Source: JBCBJX01 sp038522735 (GTDB lineage Bacteria > Pseudomonadota > Alphaproteobacteria > Caulobacterales > Parvularculaceae). Taken from it: a stretch of DNA of 64,000 nt. Below, one piece after another: positions 57,422-64,000 of the stretch; the first letter of the stretch is position 1; each line of letters begins with the position of its first letter. Both the position numbers and the translations under genes were made by a program. Where the stretch lies: NCBI GenBank assembly GCA_038522735.1, contig JBCBJX010000004.1, forward strand, positions 1 to 64,000. The letters are read 5' to 3'. The notes below the pieces were generated by a model. The model had not been told where the DNA came from, did no database searches, and saw only the letters and a program-made list of their open reading frames with translations.

Positions 57422-58327
57422 TCAGGAAAATAGGATGGAGGAGAGCCTCCGGCGAGCGCGCAGGGTCAGCGGGTCCGCCGGGCCCAGCGCCTCGAACACC
57501 GTGACGAGCATTTTGCGGGCGGCTTCCTCGTTCCACTCCCGGTCCCGGCCGACGATTTCGAGAAGCTGATCGACGCCCGCCTCCATCGCCCCGGCGGCGA
57601 TTTCGGCTTCCGCGAGCGCAAAGCGCGCCTCCAGATCGTCGGGGTTCGCCTCCACTGCGGCCGCCGCTGCTGCGCGGTCGCCGCCGCCCGTTCCGGCGAG
57701 GTCGAGGGCCGCCCGGACCGCTGCGACGGCCGGGTCGTTCCGGTTCGCTTCGGGAACGAGCGCCAGGGTCTGCTCCGCGGCGTCGCGATCGCCGGAGGCG
57801 AGCCGGCAGCGGGCGAGGCCGGCGAGGGCCGGCGCGTTTTCCGGATCAAGCTCGGCGATCTGCGCGTAGAGCTGCAAGGCGCCTGCAAGGTCGCCGGCGG
57901 CGAACATCTCGTCCGCGGCCGCGAGCGCCGCCTCTATGTCGGGCGCGCCGGACGTCGCGCCGCCCGCCATCTGCGCAAGGCGATCGACGAACCCCTTCAC
58001 GTCGCTGTCCGGCAGGGCGCCGACGAACCCGTCCACGGGCTGGCCGTCGACGAAGGCGAGCACCGCTGGGATCGACTGGATGCGCATCTGCTGGGCGAGC
58101 ATCTGGTTCTCGTCGATGTTCACCTTGACGAGCGAGACGGCGCCCTGGCTGTCGGCGACGGCTTTCTCGATCGCCGGTGCGAGCTGTTTGCAGGGGCCGC
58201 ACCAGGGCGCCCAGAAGTCGACGATGACCGGCCGTTCGCGGGAGGCGACAAGCACGTCGTCCGCGAAGGTCTCGATACTGGCGTCTTTATAGGCCGGCGC
58301 CGCGGGCGTCTGCTGGCTGAAGGACAT
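57422..58327 (-). CDS. CnoX/YbbN-type thioredoxin with TPR repeats
   Basis: 301 aa. Thioredoxin domain with active site WAPWCGPCKQL and SIPAVLAFVDGQPV, then C-terminal TPR-like helices (ALQLYAQIAELDPENAPALA, NPDDLEARFALAEAEIAAG). CnoX is a chaperedoxin that protects proteins from oxidation and hands them to GroEL. Catalytic C-x2-C retained. Confidence 0.92.
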   Translation of the reverse strand: MSFSQQTPAAPAYKDASIETFADDVLVASRERPVIVDFWAPWCGPCKQLAPAIEKAVADSQGAVSLVKVNIDENQMLAQQMRIQSIPAVLAFVDGQPVDGFVGALPDSDVKGFVDRLAQMAGGATSGAPDIEAALAAADEMFAAGDLAGALQLYAQIAELDPENAPALAGLARCRLASGDRDAAEQTLALVPEANRNDPAVAAVRAALDLAGTGGGDRAAAAAAVEANPDDLEARFALAEAEIAAGAMEAGVDQLLEIVGRDREWNEEAARKMLVTVFEALGPADPLTLRARRRLSSILFS

Positions 58328-58418
58328 GGGGCTCGTCTCCGGCGGCCTTTGCGCCGCGTTATGCATGAAGTCGCGCAGATGTGGCCTTCGCGCCGCCGCG
58401 GGGCAACCCCGCGCCGGG

Positions 58419-58976
58419 CTAAGCGCCGTCCGGCTCCTCGATATCGACAATCCGCGGCTCGATCCCGCGGGACCGGAGGAACCGCAGAAGGTCGCCCGGC
58501 GCGAGCCCGGTCGAGGCGGCGTTGTCCAGCGGATGCGCCCAGACGAGCGCTTCGTCCAGGAGCGCCTTATCGAGCCCGACGGCGCGAACCTGTCCGGCGT
58601 CGTCGTTCAGCAGCGCGAACGCCGAGACCGAGCCGGGCGTCACGCCGAGGACGTCCAGCAGCGTCGCCTCACCTGCAAAGGAAAAACGTCCCTCCGCACC
58701 CAGTGCTTTCGCGAGCGCCTTCAGCTTCGCGCGCCGCTCGCCATGGCAGATGATGAGGAACGGCGCGCCGGCCTTATCGACGACGAACAGGTTCTTCGTC
58801 GCGGCGCCCGGCATCTCGGCTCGGTAGGCCCGCCCCTCCTCGACGGTGCGGATCGGCGGATGCTCGACCGTGCGATGTTCTAGGCGAAGCGCGTCGAGGG
58901 CCGCGAAAACACGGGGCCGGGCGTCCGGCCCGGATCGTGCTCCAGCGAAGGCGCTCTCAGCGTTCCCGCCGCTCAT
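58419..58976 (-). CDS. YbaK/ProX prolyl-tRNA deacylase
   Basis: 185 aa. YbaK fold: EMPGAATKNLFVVDKAGAPF, HGERRAKLKALAKALGAEG with the conserved Lys, LDVLGVTPGSVSAFALLNDD. Removes Ala wrongly attached to tRNA-Pro (ProX type). Same strand as cnoX, 91 nt upstream of it. Confidence 0.9.
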   Translation of the reverse strand: MSGGNAESAFAGARSGPDARPRVFAALDALRLEHRTVEHPPIRTVEEGRAYRAEMPGAATKNLFVVDKAGAPFLIICHGERRAKLKALAKALGAEGRFSFAGEATLLDVLGVTPGSVSAFALLNDDAGQVRAVGLDKALLDEALVWAHPLDNAASTGLAPGDLLRFLRSRGIEPRIVDIEEPDGA

Positions 58977-59111
58977 TCAAGTCCCCCTACGACATACATC
59001 GCCGGCACGTTGCTCCGGCCCGGCGGACCCGCGCAACCGCGGGAAAAAAGCCCTTGCATTCATGGCTCCGGCGATGGATACACGCGGCTCGGCTCCGCAA
59101 GGGGTCCGTGA

Positions 59112-59186
59112 GCGGGCGTAGCTCAGGGGTAGAGCATCACCTTGCCAAGGTGAGGGTCGTGCGTTCGAATCGCATCGCCCGCTCCA
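59112..59186 (+). tRNA. tRNA-Gly (anticodon GCC)
   Basis: Cloverleaf: acceptor GCGGGCG/CGCCCGC, D stem GCTC/GAGC, anticodon stem TCACC/GGTGA around TTGCCAA (anticodon GCC at 59144-59146), T arm GTGCG-TTCGAAT-CGCAT, discriminator T and encoded CCA. Reads GGC and GGT. The remainder of 58977-59281 shows nothing. Confidence 0.97.
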
Positions 59187-59281
59187 TTTTCTCTCAGATC
59201 ACAATACGATCCAATGCGCGTTGTCGTGCGTCAGTGACCTTCCGCGCGGACGGCGACCTTCGATGGCGGGTGCACGGCGGC

Positions 59282-61192
59282 ATGCGTTGCGTTTCTTTTC
59301 TGATCGGCGCCTTGGCGAGCGCCGGCGTCGCCCGCGCCGCGGGCGATCCGGGCGTCGATGAGATCATGGTGTTTGGCGACGACCGCGACCGGTCGTCCGC
59401 TGCGGCCACAGAACTAGAGGCCCGCGACCTGATCGTGCTCCGGCCGCCCGACCTTGCGACCGCGCTCGCGACCCTTCCATCGGCGGCGCCGTCGACGAAT
59501 TCGCGCGGCGAGACCGTCCTCGCCGTCCGTGGGCGGACCGAGCGGGGCTCAGTTGTTTACCTGAACGGGGCGCCCTTCGGCGACCCCTGGGACGGGCGGG
59601 TTGATTTCGCGCGCCTGCCTGCCGAGGGCCTCGGGCGCATCGTTCTCAACGCATTTCCCGATCGGGTGGCCTCGAGCGCCGGCGGTTCGGTCGTTTTTCT
59701 GGAGACGGCGCGCCGCGACGGCGCCAGGCTGGCGGCGGAAATCGGCGATCTCGGTTTCGCGCGCGCCTCCGCAGTCGGCGGCGCGGCGCAGGACGGCTGG
59801 TCCGCGGACGGCGCGGTGGAGAGGCTTACGCGGGACGCCCAGCCGCTAAGCGACGGAGCGCGCCCGCTCTTCTCTCAACGCGACGGACGCAGCCGGACGA
59901 ATACGGATCGGGACCGGGTCAGCGCCGTCGTCAGCCTCAGTTACGATCGCGCCGACCGGGTGCTGGCGCTGACGGGGTTGTGGGCGGAGGGGTCCTATGG
60001 CGTCGCCGCGGACGGGTCGCTCGATCCGGCGATTGAAGATCCTCGCTATTGGCGGTCTCCCGAGGACCGCTCGGCGTTTCTCTCGGCGCGTGCGACGGCG
60101 GGGAACGCTGACGCGGTGTTGTGGCTCAACGCGCGCGACCAGAATATCGATCAGTATGACGATGGAACCTATAGGACGGTCGAAGAAAGACAGAGCGGCT
60201 CGGACCGCGAATTTGGCGGGCGAGCGGTTCGGTTGTTTGAGGTGCGCGCGTTTGAGGCGCTTCTCGGCGTCGAGGGGCGCGACGCCATTCGCCGTGAACG
60301 GACGTCGGCGCCTGCGGGGGCGAGCGGATCGGAGGACGTGTTTCGGCGACGATCAGGAGCGCTCTTTGCGGACGCGGCGCTCAAGGTCGGCGAGGCGAGG
60401 GTTTCTGCCGGTCTGCGGGGCGACGCCGCCGCGACGCTCGCTTCGGGCGGTCGCGAGGAAGCGCCGGACTTTTCCGTGTGGAGCGCGCGTTTCGGCATAA
60501 ATGCGCCCGCACCCGGCGGCTGGACGCTTGGCGCTGCGGTCGGCCGCGGCGCGCGTATCCCGACCCAGCGCGAGCTTTACGGGGAGGCGCTGGGGCGATT
60601 TCTTGTCAATCCGGACCTGAAGGCCGAGACAAGCCTCTATGGGGAGGCGAGCGCGGTCTACGCGCGCGATCAACTATTCGTCCGCATCACACCCTTTATC
60701 GAGGCGACGCGGAACGTGATCGATCAGGAGGCGGTGGTCGTCGACGGGGTGTCGCGACGGCGTCGGATCAACCTCGACGGCGCCGACGCTCTTGGGATCG
60801 AGGCGGACTGGCGGGCGAGGGCGACGGACCGGCTGGAGTTCGCCGGAGCCATCTCGCTCCTTCGTTTGCGCCGTCGCAGCGACCCGGAGGAGCGTCTGCC
60901 GGAGCGGCCTGCGGCGACCGGGTTCGCCGCGCTCGACTACCGGCTCGGGCTGGGGGTGCGCGTCCGTCTGGAAACGGAGCATCGAGGCCGGGCGTATTCC
61001 CTTGATGCGTCTGGCGATCTTACGCCGCTGCCGATCTCCACCGCCTTCAACGCGGAGATCTCATGGGCTGCGCCCAGCGGCGTCGATCTTTTCCTGCGCG
61101 CCGACAACGCTCTCGATGCGGAGGTTGCGCCGCAGCTTGGCCTGCCGGCGCCGGGGCGCCTCGTCCGGTTCGGCGCCGCAGCGACGTTCTAG
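59282..61192 (+). CDS. TonB-dependent receptor, compact
   Basis: 636 aa. Signal peptide MRCVSFLIGALASAGVARA, TonB-box-like EIMVFGDDRD, plug domain (LATALATLPSAAPSTNSRGE, VLAVRGRTERGSVVYLNGAP), then a barrel whose C-terminus is RLVRFGAAATF. Short barrel compared with the 780-aa receptor at 16719-19061, similar to cobalamin/metal receptor lengths. The start is uncertain: GTG 59270 is an alternative. Shares CTAG with the convergent phosphodiesterase gene. Confidence 0.87.
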   Translation: MRCVSFLIGALASAGVARAAGDPGVDEIMVFGDDRDRSSAAATELEARDLIVLRPPDLATALATLPSAAPSTNSRGETVLAVRGRTERGSVVYLNGAPFGDPWDGRVDFARLPAEGLGRIVLNAFPDRVASSAGGSVVFLETARRDGARLAAEIGDLGFARASAVGGAAQDGWSADGAVERLTRDAQPLSDGARPLFSQRDGRSRTNTDRDRVSAVVSLSYDRADRVLALTGLWAEGSYGVAADGSLDPAIEDPRYWRSPEDRSAFLSARATAGNADAVLWLNARDQNIDQYDDGTYRTVEERQSGSDREFGGRAVRLFEVRAFEALLGVEGRDAIRRERTSAPAGASGSEDVFRRRSGALFADAALKVGEARVSAGLRGDAAATLASGGREEAPDFSVWSARFGINAPAPGGWTLGAAVGRGARIPTQRELYGEALGRFLVNPDLKAETSLYGEASAVYARDQLFVRITPFIEATRNVIDQEAVVVDGVSRRRRINLDGADALGIEADWRARATDRLEFAGAISLLRLRRRSDPEERLPERPAATGFAALDYRLGLGVRVRLETEHRGRAYSLDASGDLTPLPISTAFNAEISWAAPSGVDLFLRADNALDAEVAPQLGLPAPGRLVRFGAAATF

Positions 61193-62784
61193 GCGAAGGC
61201 GCGTTCGATCGCGCCGGTCTTTGCGCGCACCCGCAAAGGCTCTCCGCTGACGCCGAGATCATCAACGCGCTCGCCGAGGGCGCGGAGCGCTGTCGGCATG
61301 ACGTTGAAGGACGATGTCTCGCCGTGATCGCCGACGGGGAGGTCGAGGTCGGCGCCATAAAAAAATCCGTAAGGGCCGGAATGGCCGCCGGTGCGCCTGT
61401 AGGGGATCGGGCCGACGGTCCCCGTCTCCGGGTGATGCAGGGCGAGGGGGAGGCCCTTCCAGTAAACGTAGAGATCGCTTTCGCTCGCGCCGCGCTCCTC
61501 GATCCGCGTCGGCGGTTCGGCGATGTCGGCGACGGCCGGCTCGCCGGTCGCGGGATCGACGGTCTCGAAGAGGAACGTTTTCAACGCGTCGACGACGAAG
61601 GGCGCCTGGTTCGGCGAGATCGATCCGAACCGCTCACGGCCCGAGACGTTGAGCCGTATGCGACCGTCATAGAACGAGGGGACGGCGAAGGCCTCCATCT
61701 GCGGCCAGAAGGGCCGGTAGCGGGCCGCCGGCTGCCAGTCGATTTCCGCGCGCTCGACAGCGGCGTCGCGGCCGAGCGCGGCGCGGGTCTTGCGGCCGAT
61801 CGCATGGGAGCGAGGGTCGGGAACCCGGTTCCGCATGGCGACGTACCAGTCCTGGTCTTCGGCGAGGAGCGGCGTCCGCCTATTCATGGCTTTCCGCCAA
61901 GGAAGCGTCGCCATGAACGGCTCGCTGAACTGCCGACGGTAAAGAAGCTCAGGCAACAGCGCCATCGAAGGAACGTCGGCGCCGTTCGCCCCCATGCCGT
62001 GCATGGCGAAGGCGATCACCGCCGCGTCGGGGAACGCCTTGACGAGACGGCCGATCAACCGGTCGGTCTCCTCGTAGACCGCGCGCACCCCGGCGCCCGC
62101 CGCCTTCGCCGACGGCATGGCGTGGAGCGGATGGGCAGGATCGACGCCGTGCCACATGGGCTCGATGACGGAGTGGGGCTCGCTCACCGTCACGACGGCG
62201 AACTCCCAGTCCGGCAGACGCTCTTTCAGGAGCCATTCGGCTGCGGCGGCGCGCACGCGCGCGGCCTCGGTCAGGGCGGCTGCGGCCCGCTCCGTCCGCG
62301 CCCGCGACTGCCAGCACATAGCGTAAATGAATTCCGTCGCCGGATAGGGTCCGAACCGCGCGTTCAATTCTTCGAACAGACCGTCGGGCCGGCAATAGGG
62401 CGGAACGCCCGGATCATGCGCGCCCCAGCTGACGAGGCCCTGTGCGTTTTTCGCTTGAGCGAGATCGCAATACGGAACGTCGAAAAGGACGGTTTTCGCA
62501 TTCATTCGCGCGAACACCGGCTCGGCCGAAGTCGGCGTCTGATCGACATGGTAGGTCGACGGATCGAACCGCACGGCCGAATGGCGGTTCAGGGCCTCCG
62601 GCGTCGCCGCGCAGCTCACATGCTCCCAGGCGAGGCCCGTGTACTTCGCAGGGCCATGGATGAGCCGGTAGCGCGCGCTGCGGTCGCGGAGCGCGGCGAG
62701 GTTCGGGAGCGCGCCGTCGGCCATCCACCGCTCGGCGAGGGAAATCTCAAAGCCGTCGAGGCCGATCATCAACAAACGCGGCAT
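61189..62784 (-). CDS. Alkaline-phosphatase-superfamily phosphodiesterase (putative)
   Basis: 531 aa from ATG 62784. LLMIGLDGFEISLAERWMAD and the nucleophile region GPAKYTGLAWEH, plus VIAFAMHGMGANGADVPSM, fit type I phosphodiesterase/nucleotide pyrophosphatase proteins. No signal peptide. The C-terminal half contains a long insertion (VYWKGLPLALHHPETGTVG). Similar proteins with glycosyltransferase neighbours handle surface polysaccharide, consistent with the divergent membrane gene. Substrate unknown. Confidence 0.68.
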   Translation of the reverse strand: MPRLLMIGLDGFEISLAERWMADGALPNLAALRDRSARYRLIHGPAKYTGLAWEHVSCAATPEALNRHSAVRFDPSTYHVDQTPTSAEPVFARMNAKTVLFDVPYCDLAQAKNAQGLVSWGAHDPGVPPYCRPDGLFEELNARFGPYPATEFIYAMCWQSRARTERAAAALTEAARVRAAAAEWLLKERLPDWEFAVVTVSEPHSVIEPMWHGVDPAHPLHAMPSAKAAGAGVRAVYEETDRLIGRLVKAFPDAAVIAFAMHGMGANGADVPSMALLPELLYRRQFSEPFMATLPWRKAMNRRTPLLAEDQDWYVAMRNRVPDPRSHAIGRKTRAALGRDAAVERAEIDWQPAARYRPFWPQMEAFAVPSFYDGRIRLNVSGRERFGSISPNQAPFVVDALKTFLFETVDPATGEPAVADIAEPPTRIEERGASESDLYVYWKGLPLALHHPETGTVGPIPYRRTGGHSGPYGFFYGADLDLPVGDHGETSSFNVMPTALRALGERVDDLGVSGEPLRVRAKTGAIERAFA

Positions 62785-62883
62785 ACCATCCCCCGCGGTC
62801 CTGCCCTTGACCGCTAAGCTGTTTGTTACACTAGAAGAATTAGAGATACGAGCGGCGGCGTCGGCTGCGAAGGGGCGGTGTTC

Positions 62884-64000
62884 GTGGGTGCTTTGGTGGA
62901 ACGCTTGCGCGGCGTGTCGGTTTGGGCGGCGGCCGCCGTCGCGCTGTTGGTCCTTCTGTTCGCCGGATCTTTGCGCGAGCCGGCCCGATACATGGTCGGG
63001 CCGCACGCCTTCATGCATCATGCGATCGGTCAGGCGGCGCTTTCGAGCCCGACGGCGCCGGAAAACCCGGTCGCGGCGGGGGAACCGCTGCATTATCCTT
63101 ATGCGGGCGACCTCCTCACGGCGGCGATCGGCTCTTGGTCCCGGCTTCCTGACGACGTTATCAGCCTTGCGCTGAATTTCGTAGCTTTACTGATCTTTGC
63201 GACGCTAGTTTTTCGGGCTGCAACGCGCGTGGGCTTGAGCGCGCCGGCTTCTGCTTTCTCTGTCGTTTTCGGTCTCATTCCATTCAGTATACTGATGCTT
63301 CCTGGGCACGCAGTTTTCGAGCGCGCCTTCGGATCGAACGGAGGCCCGATCGACAGGCTCGTAGCTGCAGCGTTCCAGGAAAGTCGCGCCATCGGCTTCA
63401 TTAAGTTCTTGAACGTCAATCAGAACGGATGGGGGCTTGCGGCCCTCGCCGCATGCCTCGCCGCATCGCTTGCGATCGTTGATCGGAAACGACCGCACCC
63501 CTTCGCCTACGCCTTGTTCGGCGCCGGGCTGCTCGGCGTCCTGCTTTTCTATCCCATCTACGCGCCTGTCGCCGTGGCGGTCGGCGCCGCTGTCGCCGCG
63601 GCCCGCTGGGCGGAGAGCTACTATTTCGCACCCGTCGGTCGTCCTTTTTTCAAGCGGGCGCTCGACGCCGCCGGCCCGACGGTCCGCGATCCCCATGTTC
63701 TCGCCATTGCAGCCATCGGTGTCGCAGCGTCCGCTGTGTCTTTCCCCTATCTGTCCGACGTACTGCTCGAGAGGCCGGGGACGCTTTCCGCCGACGACAC
63801 TGCGATCATCTTGCCCCTCGGCGAACGGCTATTCGCAGACGGAGCGACCTTGCTCCGTGTCTGCGCTTTTTTGGTTCCGATCGCTTTTTTCTTCCGCGAT
63901 CCGCTCAGGGCTCATTGGAAAGAAAACTTCGCGGCCGCGATTGTTCTCACCGCCGTCCTCGGCTTCAGCCTGGCCCTCTATTTCGTTGTCTCGCCGCCTC
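62884..64000 (+). CDS. Large polytopic membrane protein, GT-C-like (3'-partial)
   Basis: 372 codons visible; the frame is open to the window end. GTG 62884 is favoured (AAGGGG 8 nt upstream), just before a helix VWAAAAVALLVLLFAGSL. At least eight hydrophobic segments follow. A first periplasmic loop with GPHAFMHHAIGQAALSS and GEPLHYPYAGDLLTAAIG recalls GT-C glycosyltransferases and related DUFs, but no family is certain. Divergent from the phosphodiesterase gene. Confidence 0.6.
   Translation, partial: MGALVERLRGVSVWAAAAVALLVLLFAGSLREPARYMVGPHAFMHHAIGQAALSSPTAPENPVAAGEPLHYPYAGDLLTAAIGSWSRLPDDVISLALNFVALLIFATLVFRAATRVGLSAPASAFSVVFGLIPFSILMLPGHAVFERAFGSNGGPIDRLVAAAFQESRAIGFIKFLNVNQNGWGLAALAACLAASLAIVDRKRPHPFAYALFGAGLLGVLLFYPIYAPVAVAVGAAVAAARWAESYYFAPVGRPFFKRALDAAGPTVRDPHVLAIAAIGVAASAVSFPYLSDVLLERPGTLSADDTAIILPLGERLFADGATLLRVCAFLVPIAFFFRDPLRAHWKENFAAAIVLTAVLGFSLALYFVVSPP

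Noticed and set aside
59112..59186. tRNA-Gly as a confirmed attachment site of an island
   Set aside because: I found no second copy of the tRNA 3' end and no integrase within the window.
1..64000. CRISPR arrays, rRNA genes, transposases or prophage genes
   Set aside because: None found by reading both strands; all long frames are explained by chromosomal genes or their shadows.

Overview
This is a gene-dense, high-GC chromosomal window from an alphaproteobacterium. Evidence for that placement is the classical alphaproteobacterial origin neighbourhood (secB, dnaQ, coaE, aroE, maf, ppsR on one side; hemJ, rho, mnmE, mnmG, rsmG, parA, parB on the other), two full CtrA boxes (TTAA-N7-TTAAC), a GTTC-N7-GTTC LexA-type box, two canonical parS sites, and the tim44-mltA-smr and DUF3576-leuS-lptE-holA clusters. 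CtrA plus parABS suggests a Caulobacterales/Parvularculales-like organism, but the genus cannot be fixed from sequence alone. I see no prophage, insertion sequence, CRISPR array or rRNA.

Layout. 1-8.4 kb: rdgB (cut by the window start), hemW, a YHS protein, a divergent LpoA-like lipoprotein, rsmI-yraN, a small mntA gene followed by a frameshifted hepT (HEPN/MNT toxin-antitoxin), a DolP-like BON lipoprotein, gshB and a membrane-bound AraC-type regulator. 8.5-19 kb: a fatty-acid-hydroxylase/DUF2147 fusion, comM behind a LexA-like box, a soluble hybrid histidine kinase, an AmpG-like permease, a PfkB sugar kinase and a TonB-dependent receptor. 19-25 kb: hisEFAH and hisB, separated by two tandem small secreted four-cysteine paralogues, then a sialyltransferase-like glycosyltransferase and a sulfotransferase. 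24.7-29 kb: hslV and hslU, split by an inserted membrane-protein/M20-peptidase pair. 29-33 kb: a prephenate-dehydratase/ACT-like protein of unknown role and the tim44-mltA-smr operon.

33-47.5 kb is the origin region. The intergenic stretch 37651-38010 carries degenerate DnaA boxes, an 11-bp inverted repeat, an AT-rich segment and two CtrA boxes 21 bp apart, and is the best candidate for oriC. Genes immediately on both sides point away from it. The partition system lies 5-9.5 kb to the right: parS between mnmE and mnmG, a second parS inside mnmG, then parA-parB.

47.5-64 kb: a palindromic repeat, the DUF3576-leuS-lptE-holA operon, a porin, a ThiE-like/YggS divergent pair whose start codons share one base, a second copy of the palindromic repeat, a YkuD-domain protein, an OmpR-type response regulator, a trm112/LonSBD/cnoX/proX run, tRNA-Gly(GCC), a second small TonB-dependent receptor, a phosphodiesterase-superfamily protein and the start of a multi-spanning membrane protein cut by the window end.

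Two essential-type genes, mnmE and leuS, appear to start at CTG behind strong Shine-Dalgarno sequences. The genome is compact: several convergent pairs share a 4-nt CTAG/CTAA as both stop codons, and many operon genes overlap by ATGA/GTGA/TTG-type junctions.
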